Positions 1 to 11,620 of a DNA stretch of 64,000 bases are shown here, piece after piece. The notes below the pieces were generated by a model. The model saw only the letters and a program-made list of their open reading frames with translations, ran no database searches and was not told the origin of the DNA. The stretch spans positions 11,273,464 through 11,337,463 of the forward strand of contig CM068548.1 of NCBI GenBank assembly GCA_035048495.1, written 5' to 3'. The stretch's first letter is position 1, and each line of letters opens with the position of its first letter. The translations under genes were made by a program, and so were the position numbers. Origin of the DNA: Euptelea pleiosperma. Its lineage: Eukaryota > Streptophyta > Magnoliopsida > Ranunculales > Eupteleaceae.

Positions 1-3000
1 TTACACCCTCAAATCTAGCTTAGATTTCATCACATTATCCAGACATAATTGATCGTGAGATCAATTTTATGATTTGATAATGTTAGTATATTTCTTGAGA
101 AAAGATTCTTTCGATTGCAGAATTTAGGCATTGAACCTTCAATTCTTCTTTCCACGCATTAATATGGACTGGTCAAGCAGAAGAATAAACACCTTTTGAT
201 GTCACTCATGCTCTTCTTGCAGGAAGAAGTACCAAGGGCTGATTTGGAAATTGGCAATTGGTATGTTTGGGCAAGGACAACAAACTGGACCAATGTGGTT
301 GTAGCATCACCTAAGCAACGGCTTTGCTCAGCCGAGACCCTAGCGCCTACATCAAAGCCTCCACGGGCACTAGTACTTGCACAAGCGCAAAACCATATTT
401 TATGTTAGAAAGATATCTTTTAAGTCTAATAATGTGTTTGGGACGCTTAATAAAAAATGTGTTCAGGACAGAGATTAACTCAACCAATGCAATTGCTTTT
501 ACACTGAATTGTCAGTCCCAATCCCGGATGAAGGGTTACGTCATGTTGGCAGCCAGTGCAAAATTTTGCCATATCCTATCATGAATCTTGATCCAATTAC
601 CATGACTTTAGATATAATTTCCGTGGAGGAACAAGATTCTTGTAGTCCACCATATGGTTGGGATAAGACTTATGATGACGACGATGATGTAAAAAAATGA
701 AGGGGTGAATGTGTGTGTATTTATCATTCCCCTGAGTCTCAAATCCTAAGGAGGCTATCTCTTCTCCATTGTTCGTGCTTCACTAAGATTACGATAACGT
801 CAAAGGTAATGGTCACAAGCAAACGAGCTAGACTCCAATCTTATTCCTCTTTTTTATTGTTCTTCCTTTATTTTTCTTCATTTCTCTATTGATTCTTAGT
901 GCTTGGTTTCCTTTCGTTCTAAAATAATTTGAGCAAACCCTATCCATTAATTCCTTTAACAACACGGTACTTTTAAGGTTTTTTGTTACGTTGACACATG
1001 TCGATATGGATATGCGTGTTAACACATCCTGACACATGTAGACGTGTCGCCCTCGATTTTAATGTTCTTTTTTAAAATAATGATTTTTAAAAGAGGGTTA
1101 ATTTGTTTCATTCTCTATAAACTACTTTATTAAGTTTTTAAATACAACTATAGTCGTTTTAAAATAACTCTACTTATACTTATTAAGTTACTGACTTACT
1201 GGATAGCATTGTGGTGTATGAAAACAATTTCTTTTAAATTCCAAATTTTTCTTTCCTTGTCAACCCAAAAATTTGGGATAAGGCGTAGATTATCATGACG
1301 ATGACGATGGTACTTATTTTACTTTAAAAAATTCTGATTCAAATATACAAAAATAGTATAATAATACATGTGTAAGGATGGACATGTTTGCCTTTTATGT
1401 TTCTCGAAAGAGAACTCGACCCCTACCTTATGGAAGAAAAAGAGTGAGAACGAAAGCTAGACTTGAGGACTCGTCGAGACAATGATGAGATCCATTGCAA
1501 CACTAGCTAATATAACCATTAGAGTCGCACTGTCCAAAGCAGCTAGTAGGAATTGACCTGTCCGTCAACTTCTTGGCCTTCATGAATGGGTTCTAAGAGG
1601 AATGAATCATAGGATTGAAAGCTATAAATTATACTGTTAAATTAGTCTCACAATGTTACTCAAATTCTACGATTTATGATTTCGATCCTACAATTCATAT
1701 CAAATTTTAACCCAAACGATTTGGATCTCGTATATAAATCCCTTCAGATAAAAATCCTATAATTTTCTATGTGAATCTTTCAATTTGACTAAGATTCACG
1801 ATTTGCATCTTACGGTTCTTTCCAACCATACAAACACAAGGCACATTTACAATGAATCCTATATTATACTTTTGGTTTTTCCTGAACCTTAAAACACCTT
1901 AAAATTGAATAAATAAATAAAAATAAAAAATCAATAGGTGTTCTTTTTACTAATTAAACAAATTTATAACATGTTTCTCACTATAACTTTCCACACAAAC
2001 ATAAAATCAATTTAATATAGCTCCACCATCAACTATGAATCAATTTTAGTTTTTTAACTTTGACTATTCCTCTTTGATATATTAAGTTAAAAAGGGTCTA
2101 CTAAATGGTTAGAAATAGGGACAATAAATTGAAAGATATTTTTACAAGTATTTTACAGCTAAAGGGGATCATTTGTAGACTATTTTCTTTATCTTTGCTC
2201 TTTTTCAAGGTAGAGTCGATTGTTCTTTTAAAAAAAAAAAGCATGAACTTAATATTCTACTACGAGCAATTCTGCAATGTAATTATTGTAGAAACAATTT
2301 CATGGTAGCATTTTCGGTATGATACATCACTTAATACAAATGACAAGAAATGAGTGCCCATACATGCAATTTGAAAGATTGAAAATTGAGAATGTTAATA
2401 AGAGATGAAAACTCATTTAGTTTGACGGTGAGTTGATGATACATGATTTTTATTTTTATTTTTTTGAAAGGATCTATTGTTTGTATATCTGAGTTTAGGA
2501 CAGCATCGCCATAGTACATATCAGGGATTGTCAAATAAATTGTTTTATCTTTTTCGGAAGTGTTTGTCCAAAACCTTGTCGTAAAAAAATTTGTTATGAA
2601 TCTTGCTATCTATGAATTTGCGTCCCTGATCCTAATTCGTTTTGAATCCTACTCTTTAAAATTTTTCTATCCTATTAGATTCTGTCAACATGGTTAAACA
2701 ATCTTCTAATGCCTTTTTGAATACATTAAGTAGACCATGACTGAGACAAGATTCCATGAATGCATTTTACCACAATTCTTCTTGAATATGTCGATGACAT
2801 GTCCTCCCCAGGGATGATGTAAAATCCAAAGTGAAAGAGGTAATTGCCGTAGGGTACTTGTTTAAGTAACCGAGTGAACTTATTTTCAATGAACTCAAGT
2901 TTTTCACCCAATAAAAACAAGTGTATTATCCAAACACAAATGTAAGAATAATTCATTTGGCATTATTACCCAATAATAACAACTGTAACCATGTATTAAT

Positions 3001-3134
3001 ATTATCAAATTACAGAAACACACTAACACATCACGTCATGTAAGACAATATCATAACGAAACAGAAATGTTTAAAATCAAGTACTTCAAGTTCATATGCT
3101 CAATATAATATAAGTCAAGTCGGAAGTTTTGTAC
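1..3134. other. No firm gene; possibly intronic to the RRM gene
   Basis: AT-rich sequence without a recognisable coding exon. Short plus-strand open frames at about 196-408 and 509-700 (the latter ending in an Asp run and Lys-Lys) could be the tail of an upstream gene, but I recognise no family and see no clear splice signals joining them. If the RRM gene just to the right is intact, its next exons must lie on the minus strand of this stretch or beyond the window edge. I looked for the RNP1-type Gly-Phe-Gly-Phe coding pattern on that strand and did not find it. Confidence 0.4.
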
Positions 3135-3510
3135 CTTCAGTCGTGTCCCAAGAAACGCCTCCAACAAAGATTTTTCTATCAAAGAAGAAAAATTACAGTT
3201 ATTCTCCGTTTTATCCTCATTTTCGCGGCAATTCGGGAGGGCTGAATTTCATGGCGAGAACCGCTCTCCCTAAATCTAACACAAGCACATAGAAATCTAA
3301 AATCTAGAATCTACAAAACCCTAAGACCTTACAAACTAACCCTGAGGAGGAATCACGACCGACGGAATGCTTTATATCATCGCCTGCACTATCTACGTTA
3401 TCAATCCCATGATCTGAGGATGGTTTTTCTTCAATTCCTTCCTCAACCTCTTCTTCGCCATTATCGGCGATGAAATCACCTCCGTTTCGCTTCTCTTCTG
3501 CAACATCCAT
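3135..3510 (-). CDS. RRM (hnRNP-like) RNA-binding protein, first two coding exons, partial
   Basis: Start of a gene for an RNA-recognition-motif protein of the plant hnRNP/glycine-rich type, expected to bind RNA in the nucleus. The first coding exon is 3510-3341 on the minus strand: ATG, then 56 codons of an acidic, Glu/Asp-rich leader ending Asp-Ser-Ser-Ser. A GT donor at 3340 and an AG acceptor before 3175 join it in phase to exon 3175-3135. The joined product reads SSGKIFVGGVSWDTTE, where KIFVGG is the RNP2 strand of a first RRM. This resembles the N-terminus of Arabidopsis proteins such as At1g17640 (from memory). The exon ends at a canonical donor (GAAG then GTAC), but no later exon (RNP1, second RRM, glycine-rich tail) was found in the remaining 3.1 kb. 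It is either a gene with a long intron continuing off the window or a 5' gene fragment. The upstream leader has its own intron, which favours a real gene. Confidence 0.7.
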
Positions 3511-3540
3511 GATTTTTTTTCTTTTCTCACAACCTATAGA

Positions 3541-3780
3541 CCTGCAAACGAACAAAGATTATTTAACTAGCCCTAGATTTCCTTGATTTGATCTTTCTAA
3601 CCCCAAGTACACCGAATAACCTAGATCGAAATACCTTCCTATCTACGGTTTATCAGCGAGAGGTCTCGATCAATCCTAGGGTTTTTTTGTGAGAGAAAGA
3701 GGTGAGTTTCTCTGTGACTTCGGTTTCGGAGATGAAGAACAGAAGCCCTAGCTCTGTGTTGATTCTGTTGAAACGCCAAA
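3541..3780 (-). promoter_or_regulatory. 5' untranslated leader of the RRM gene with a leader intron
   Basis: On the minus strand a pyrimidine-rich leader ends in a donor at 3634 (GAAG then GTATTTCG). An acceptor (TTTGCAG) at 3542 lies 31 nt before the ATG. An intron in the 5' UTR is common in plant housekeeping RNA-binding protein genes. The transcription start is inferred to be near 3780, about 50 nt from the edge of the adjacent MITE. Confidence 0.45.
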
Positions 3781-3830
3781 CATGAGAAGGAACTTCACGG
3801 AACCTGTTCTTTTAAGTCCTTGGACTTGGA

Positions 3831-4107
3831 GAGGATGCTGACCGTTTGGATGTTTGGGCAATCCCTGGATGCCTATAAATCAAAAATCAGCCTGATTAGT
3901 TATTTCTAAGCGTTGGATTGGAGTCATTTTCATGGGTTGATTTTATCCGTGAGAATTCGAGTGTATTGACCATTATTTGGGTAGAAGGATCCAAAGGTTT
4001 GAAATCACTAACCAGGCTGATTTTTTGTTTGTAGGCTCATCTAGGGATTGGCCAAACATCCATACAGTCAGCATCCTCTAAAAGTGTGACACGTGGCCCA
4101 TATTGTG
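3831..4107. mobile_element. Foldback MITE, family 1, copy a
   Basis: About 277 bp with two long inverted arms. The left arm carries GACCGTTTGGATGTTTGG and AATCAGCCTGATTAG. The right arm carries their complements, ending ACACGTGGCCCATATTGTG. The middle has the family core around TTTTCATGGGTTGATTT. No coding capacity. It lies immediately upstream of the RRM gene leader. Confidence 0.8.
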
Positions 4108-7100
4108 GGCCGGCTGTCATCGTGGGCGGTGAGGGCGAAAAACACTTTGATAGGGACGACGAGCCATCCTTCTCCAAAATGGCACGCTCTTTCGGGCCGC
4201 TGAGTCTTTGAAATTTAAGCGCGCGCCGCGCGCCCCTTGGTGAACCTAAATCCCATATGAGCCTAATTGGTGATCCATTGGATTTTATTTTTTTCACCAT
4301 GGGCTTTAAACACATTCATGGGTCAATGGGCACTTTTGGGGTGGACATCTACGGGAAAATCTACTATGCAAAAGTTACCAATTATGGTTTTGTAGAACAC
4401 GTGTGGCATTCAATGACAAAATTGTTTTCTAATTTAAGGAAGTTTAACTAATGGATTTTAATCCATTAATTAAAATCTTTTCAAAAAAAATTTATCTTTT
4501 TTTCTGAAACGGAAAGTGTTTTCCATTTTTTTTCTAAACATCTTCTCCGACCGACCGTCTTATCCAACGCTCATTCTCCATTGCTCCTCCTCACCGATCT
4601 CAGCCAGGAAGGGGCCAGAGGGGGCACGTGGCCCCCTCAAATTTCAAAATCCTTTTTATTATTATTATTATTATTTGGTTCCCTAAATACTCTTAAATTT
4701 TAGTTTAAAACACCTCGCCCCTTCTCAAATTTTAATTCTTTAAAGCAAGGTTTAAAAAATGATTGTTATAACGGATTCAGACCTCCACCGTTTCGTTATG
4801 TACCGTTAAAACGTCAAAAAATAACGGCCGTTATTTTTCCATTATAACGAAAATATCATTTTTCTGTTATATTATGTTATTTTTTATTTTTTTGAAATTC
4901 AAATTAGCGCCATTTTTTCCCATTATCTTTCGTTTTTGAAATTCAAAGTAACTTTCTTTTACATGACATCGTCTACTCCTCACAACTCTAGCGTTAGCTA
5001 AATGTCACGCCCCGAATTTCGGCACCCGAACCCAACCCGAATGCCTGTGGATCGGCCCGTTTATCCGAAATCCAAGGTGTGAAAAATAATAAAGGGAAAA
5101 TAGAATCTCACAGTTTACAACGAGATATTGAGAGTTCGAAATTTTCTAAGATCTCAAAATTTAAAATCTCTGGTAGCTACCGACATCTGTCACACTCAAA
5201 GTAAAAAAAACTCTAATATTAAAAGAACCGACAATCCATTAATTACGATTCTCCAAAAGGTCTCATCTATCACACGATCCAAATGATATAAAGTAATGGA
5301 TTTTACATGAATTTATAAGCAACAACAATCAAAGTTGGTAATAATATTCCTCTTCAAGGTTCGGCTGATGTTCCTCGGGTTCGCATGTCCCATCTCCTAT
5401 TCCATCCACTGGTTGTAGTCCCTACTCGTACCCTTCTTCGTGCGTCCACGTCTCATCCAAATCTAAAAGTGGTGGTTGTAGGAGTAAGCCAAACGTTCAC
5501 TCGGGATTTTCACCAAAAACATGATTCAAATAATACAAGATATACAGACAGGTTCGCAGAATATAGATTGTCAAACAGTAATATCAGGGTAATAATGAAT
5601 GCATGAACAATTAATCAAAAGTAATACACAACCCACGCAAGGGGTCTCCTTCTTCACCCACACAGGGGGTCTTCCCGGGGTTTTCGGGTCTTTCACCCTA
5701 GAGAACTCACTCCCAACTTGCTTTATCGCTTCTGAATCGGAAATACAATGCATGCCTTCATATATATAATAAATTACTGAAAATGTAAATATCCACACAG
5801 GGGATCTCCAATACAAAACAAATAGAATCCACACAGGGAATCTCTAATATAAAATCGACTATTAATTACAGTTTAACAATAATTACATGCTCATAAGTCA
5901 ATGACAAGTATTGAAAGAATCATGGGAAGGGAACCTACCTTTGACCGCTTTCCGAATTTCACTTTAATTCTACTAATTGGCCATCTTCACGTAATTTCAG
6001 TCCAATATTATGGAACCTTCAATTTTCATGTTTGAGTTAGGTGTATACTCGTCAAAATAAAATTCTAACACTTAACGTTGGTTCTACAGGTTCAATTGAC
6101 TCAACGTTATCCTCGTCCGGTTTAGGAAATGATCAAACTAGTATCATTCATATTATTTTTCAAAAATATAACCGATAATGATAAGACTAAATCCGAATTA
6201 TTTAGATTTGAGCACTATAACAATAGGAGTTATAAATTTGGACCATCCAACTAATGGGCTTACCTAGGAGTTAACGGATTAGAACTAAAAGGTTACTAAA
6301 TGAATACAGTTGCAACACCTAGAGAAACAATATGGTTTCAAGAGCAACATGTCAGGCCATAGAAGGAGATGATAAGTGGTCGAATGAGTATGCATGGTGT
6401 AGACACATGGTTCCGTTTCTCAGACGATAGTCAAGATGAATTATATCGCACACGTGTGCTGGTTGGGTTGGTGAGTAGTGTGGCTAGATGCTAAAATGAA
6501 ATGTCCAAATATCAACACATGGAAGGTGACGACTAGTTGATAGTTTAACAGCCAATAGTTTTGTAAACGTGAGAAAAGCTGTTGGGTTTGTGACATTACT
6601 ATAGATATGGTTTAATTAAAGGCTCAAGATCTAACGGTATAAAACACGATCTGATTGGTTGAGATTAAAGGAGACAGTCCGTTCGGTCATTAGATAAAGG
6701 TCAGAACCATGGGGTGGCGGGGGAGTAAGAAACGGTGGCCATTATGGTTGTTGAGTGTGAAGGAGAATGATCAAAATATACTGATCTTCCCAAGTCCATG
6801 CTGGGTCATCTATGGTTCACTAATCACTTTAAGACCGAGTACGAATGGTCCTCCTATAAAGCTAATAGAGTTAAAAGGAGAAAATGAGGGAATACAAGAT
6901 TGGAAGAATTAAACAAGGGACTCTTACCTGTAAAAGAGGTGTTGGTCGGCGGGGGGTGGAGATGTGCAGATCTAACGGTGGATCTCGAGATCCCACGGTG
7001 AGGTTCCTCCAAGGCTTTACATGGATTGCTTTGGAGTTGCAGCAGCTTCACTCGATGGGCATGAGAGATAGGGAAGGAGAGGTCTAATAGTTGAACAAGT

Positions 7101-8623
7101 TTCGACGGCCAATAATAATTCTTGGAGGTTCTTATCTCCGTCAGTCTTTAATGAGATGAGGAATGGGAAACGAGATGGAAGAAGGTTGGGCAGTCTACAG
7201 TCACGTGGGGTTTGTGTTTGGCCTAGTCGTTGGCAATAGAAGAGTTGGGTTGATCCCAATATCTCATGTATATATCGGGCTGGACTAAAACTAAGAATAG
7301 GGATCCAGATGATGAAGGCAGGAGGGTGTTTGATCTTATCTTGGGCGGACATGATCTTGATCACTGTACCGGGGGGTAGCTCACGGTTAAAGTGGAAGTC
7401 GTGGTCGATGGTGGGGTGGCTTAGTTATAGCAGCAAGAGGTTTTGTCGGCCATCAAGAACTCGTGGACAACGGCATCTTTGTTTAGGCGTGATGAAGGAA
7501 AGAGTAACAAGGTCTCTTCAATGGATGGAGATGGCGGCTGCACCCTTATGTGGTTACTGTATGTTGACGCTCACGCGAAGGTTATTTGGGAAAGGATGAA
7601 GGGTTGGGCAGTGATAATGAGATAGGTTAAATAGTTAGGTTTTGGGTCATCAAGGATAGGTCTTAGGTCATCAAGGGTAGGTTTGTTATTGTGTTTGATT
7701 GAAACACCAAAAGTTGATAAGGTTTTGGGTTGGGCGGTTATTGCAATTGGGAGGGGGTGAATAAAGAAATGAAAAATATAAGTTTTGGGAGGTCAAGGTC
7801 AAGGGTTTGTCTTTGTTTTATGAAAAAACTATATTACCTTAGAAAGATGAAAGAGAATGGATTTTCTTTATTAAAATTACAGTTTTGGTGGTACAAATTG
7901 GAAAGTGTTTTATGTCCTAAGTTTTATTTAACTCCATCATAATAGTTAAGAAAAATTTAGTTTTCTTACAAGTTATGCATTTGTATGTATTTAATTTACC
8001 TATAGTCTTTATACTTTAATAAGTACTAGTTATTACATAAGTACCCCATGTAGTAATAATATATATACATCAAAATAATTATAGTTGCAAGGTGTGCCAC
8101 TTACACCATATCCCATATACACGTGCATAATACGCATACATATACACTCATATCACCAAGCATAGAAAATTGCATATACAAAAATAAAAATTTACACTAA
8201 CACATATATTGTTGATGTCTAGAATAGATTCAGAACACGTGGGAATCAAAACAGCCTGTAAAATTGTTTGGGGTCTACCGAGCCCATGTGGGCCTGCAAG
8301 AGACGGCCTAGAAATCCTGAAAATTTTTCCGTCTCGGAATTGGCCGAAAATTGATGAGGATATTCTAACAATTAAGTGATTGTATTTCATGAAGAAAATT
8401 TTTGTGAAAAAGGGTTCTAAATATTAAAATAGACCAAAATACCCTTTGTAAGAATTTTTTTTTTTCAGGGTTTTACACTAAAACACATGTATCTATACTA
8501 TAAAGCCAAAACCAGGGTTGGGGGCTTGGGGCATGCCCCCTCACACGGGCTTCACAAGACGCTCACCTTCGCAGGTTGTTTTGTAGGCTGACGTCAAAAA
8601 GCAACAATGATGAAGAACTAGAG
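4108..8623. other. Repeat-like intergenic DNA, no gene
   Basis: No convincing exon on either strand. It holds a GC-rich palindromic patch near 4221-4236 (GCGCGCCGCGCGC), a degenerate element starting CAAGGTTTAAA near 4745 that resembles the hAT-type MITE at 10129, and, from about 5004, a block opening TGTCACGCCCCGAATTTC. That opening resembles the start of plant LTRs, but I could not find a second copy, a primer-binding site or an end. Open frames in 6700-7940 are short and unrecognised. Confidence 0.4.
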
Positions 8624-8900
8624 TATGAGCCACATTGCACACTCTTAGAGACAAATGCTATGGATGTTTGGCTCACCCTTGAGTGGACCGACATACCAAA
8701 TATCAGCCTGATTAGTGATTTCAAACCTTTGGATCTTTATACCCAAAATAGTGCTCAAATTCCATAGTTAAAAATCAACCCATGAAAATGACTCCAATCC
8801 AATGCTTAGAAATCACTAATCACGCTGATGTTTTTGTATGTAGGTACACCTAGGGATGGGGCCAAACATCCATAGGATCAGTGGTCTCTAATAATGTGCC
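8624..8900. mobile_element. Foldback MITE, family 1, copy b
   Basis: Inverted arms start TATGAGCCACATTGCACAC and end CATAGGATCAGTGGTCTCTA. The internal AATATCAGCCTGATTAG is mirrored by CTAATCACGCTGAT. Full-length but diverged copy of the family at 3831 and elsewhere. Confidence 0.75.
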
Positions 8901-9697
8901 TCTTCTTCCAAAGATGCCCCTACAATCACTCACGTGCAACGCATGTGCCAACCCCCTAGTTTGTTTAATGAAGTTATCAAAGAAAATCAAATCACGCGAT
9001 TGTATTTTTTATTTTTTTTGCACACCCCCTTACAAAGGAAGACACCTGTTATGAATTATACTAATTCATCTTCCCCTTGCTAGGTTTATACAATATTTGC
9101 AAGCAATCGTGATCTTAATGCATCGATAATTGCTTGCATTTGCGAATCAAAAACGTTACCACGTAGGGCTTTACCCATCAATTGCAAGCAATGTATGTCA
9201 ACCACTAAAATGATTTTTGTTTTTAAGCTTCTAAATGGCATATAATTCGTGCACTTCATCGGAAAATTTGGTAACTATGAGCATCTTAAATCTCACATAA
9301 AATGTAAGCTATGAGCCTACTTAAAAATAAACTATTTCGAGTATTTTCTATTTTCGTAAGCAAAAAAATTCGAGCTCAATTATTTGTACCATTCATTATA
9401 ATCGCTTATGGTTTCGAAAATCATTTGCCCTTATGCCACCCATCAAACTACTAAATTGAGGTTATTTATAAATTACATAATTTCATGTTTTTTAAAGATA
9501 AAATAAAAAAATAAAGATAAAAAGATAACTTCGTCACAATGCGCGATTTCCCCAAATCTTTCAAAATTAGTGAACTTAAATAATAGTATCCAATACAATT
9601 GTGCAATCACACTGCTTAGAAGTTATGACAAGCAATTCCAATTTATCAAAGGGTCGGCCCCGGTGACTGCCCTAAAATACAGGCTCCCGTTGCAGGA
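8901..9697. other. Intergenic, nothing recognised
   Basis: AT-rich sequence with no open frame of note and no repeat matched elsewhere in the window. Confidence 0.4.
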
Positions 9698-9855
9698 CAC
9701 AATATGAGCCACATGACACACTCGTAGAGGACTCCAACCGTATGGATGTTTGGCCAATCCCTAAGTGGACCTACAAACCAAAAATCAGCATGATTGGTCA
9801 TTTGGAGGCGATGGATTGGACTTGTTTTCATGGGAATTTGAGTAGTATTTGAAGT
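9698..9855. mobile_element. Foldback MITE, family 1, left half only (copy c)
   Basis: Begins CACAATATGAGCCACATGAC, carries CCGTATGGATGTTTGGCC and AATCAGCATGATTGG, and stops in the central TTTTCATGGGAATTTGAG. The right arm is missing; a family 2 element begins a few bases later, so the copy was probably truncated there. Confidence 0.7.
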
Positions 9856-9859
9856 AAAA

Positions 9860-10530
9860 AAATTGTACTTTAGTAGCACCCCCCAAAATTTGAAAGTAAT
9901 TAGTAATACCCGCTTATACTGTCGAACTTTAGGATTACCCAATGGTAGAGCCATGAAAATTGCAAATGCAAAACAAAGGAAAAGACCAGCCTAGAAAGTA
10001 AAAAAAAAATTAATAGAAATTTCACACGTCATTAACATTGTACTTGCAATATTATGGTCCTTTCACACGTGCATTAATAGGCGCACAATGCATGTCATGT
10101 TTTAACGTTAGTCAAATGATGGTTACACCAAGGTTTAAAGGAGGCCGTTTTAACGGTTAAACGGACTGGGGGTGTTACCATTCAAACGGATCGAAATGGC
10201 CAGGGGCAAAAATGGGAAAAAATAGAATTAAATGGATTTTAACAGTTTTAACGATTTTAATGGAAAAAATGACGTTGAAATTCAAAATTTGAAAATTAAA
10301 AGAAAAAACAGAAATTAAACAGATTTAACGGCCGTTTTTTTCACAAAATTTTTTCAGAATTAAACGACTGTTTAAACGACCATTAAAACAAAAAAAAAAC
10401 AGCCATTTTTTTCAAAACCGTTAAAACGTGTTTAAACGGTTTTAACGGAAACGGGCTTGGGGTGTTACCGTTTAAACGGCCGTTTTTAAAACCATGGGTT
10501 AAACTAGGTCAATTGTGGGGGGGGAATACA
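9860..10530. mobile_element. MITE family 2, interrupted by a hAT-type MITE
   Basis: The left arm (ACTTTAGTAGCACCCCCC, then GAAAGTAATTAGTAATACCC) and the right arm (GGTTAAACTAGGTCAA followed by a G run) match the intact relatives at 47695-47978 and 49560-49845. The internal GTTAGTCAAATGATGGTTA is also shared with the 49560 copy. The element is split by an insertion at 10129-10496. Beyond the right G-run the outer arm is not recognisable. Confidence 0.6.
10129..10496. mobile_element. hAT-type MITE with 8-bp target duplication, nested in family 2
   Basis: Left end CAAGGTTTAAAGG, right end complementary (reads CATGGTTTTAAAAACGG from the other strand). The interior is full of AACGGCCGTTT-type palindromes and nothing coding. 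It is flanked by GGTTACAC (10121-10128) and GGTTAAAC (10497-10504), an 8-bp duplication with one mismatch. The empty site is visible in the relative at about 49752 (ATGGTTAAACTAGG), which confirms both boundaries. Confidence 0.8.
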
Positions 10531-10873
10531 TTTCATAAGCCCTTACAAGGAACATCAATAAAATATTAAATTGACTAAACACTCTTCAACAAGATGATAT
10601 ATTACATATTTCTATAAAAGTATAATTATTTTTATGGAGCAAAAATTCGTTAAATTACTCCCTTTTAATAGAATATATTAGATTTTGAAACAAAGAGGGG
10701 AAATATTACCAAAATGCACTCTTTTGTCAAGAAATATTCATTTCTTTGATTACTATTTTAAAACAATACCATCGAAATTTCCAAAATTGCCATTCTTCAA
10801 ACAAATTTTGATTATATGCACCCTCTATTCACCAACCAAGAAATAATCAAAACTATTTATTGAAATAAGATAC

Positions 10874-11314
10874 ACAATGGATACAGCTCCATCATCTACA
10901 ATAAAACCCTACACCCAATATCACACACATGATTGAGTGACTCATCATTTTTGACAGCTCGATCGATATAAATTCTTCCGGCTATGCCCCATCTAAGAGA
11001 AACCCATCAACCGGATGGTCCTGACAATGGATACAGCTCCATCATCTACAATAAAACCCTACACCCAATATCACACATATGATTGACTGACTCATCGTTT
11101 TGACAGCTCAATCAATATAAATCCTTTCGGCTATGCCCCATCTTAGAGAAACCGGATGGTCCTGACAATGGATACAGCTCCATCATCTATAATAAAACCC
11201 TACACCCAATATCACACACATGATTTATTGACTCATTGTTTTAACAGCTCGATCAATGTCGAATGATACAAGTTTTTTCCATCTATGAGAAACCCCATCA
11301 ACATGATGACCCTG
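10874..11314 (+). repeat. Three tandem copies of a ~145-bp repeat upstream of NAP1
   Basis: Units at 10874-11023, 11024-11164 and 11165-11314 each begin ACAATGGATACAGCTCCATC and contain ACCCTACACCCAATATCACA, a TGACAGCTCGATC block and GAGAAACC, ending with CCTG. Units 1 and 2 are closest; unit 3 is more diverged at its end. The array ends about 140 bp upstream of the NAP1 TATA box. Confidence 0.85.
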
Positions 11315-11451
11315 ATGAATGAGGTGGGCCAGGTGGCCCAGATATACACACTATCAAGTATGATCTTTCTTGACTAGATTAGCAAAGCAACAACGGAGAG
11401 GTCTAGGGTTACTTCACAGTAACATTATAGCAGTAGTAGGCAGTGGATGCA

Positions 11452-11460
11452 TATAAATAG
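11452..11460 (+). promoter_or_regulatory. TATA box of NAP1, followed by a GA-rich leader
   Basis: TATAAATAG lies 160 bp before the NAP1 ATG. About 30 bp downstream is a (GA)n tract (about 11486-11506), then a CT-rich leader that runs to the ATG. This spacing fits a transcription start near 11485-11495. Confidence 0.6.
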
Positions 11461-11620
11461 GGTTAAGTTGTTAGGTTTTGACGGGAAAGAGAGAGAGAGA
11501 GAGAGGGGATTTTAAGAAACAACATAAAACCTTGAATCTCCCAATCTCTTTACTTCCCCTCTCTATTTCCCCCCTCTTCTGTATTTTTGTTTTTCTAGGG
11601 TTTAGTGTTCTTCTCTAACC

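Noticed and set aside
5004..7950. Full LTR retrotransposon starting TGTCACGCCCCG
   Set aside because: No second LTR, primer-binding site, polypurine tract or coding domain could be found; left as repeat-like DNA.
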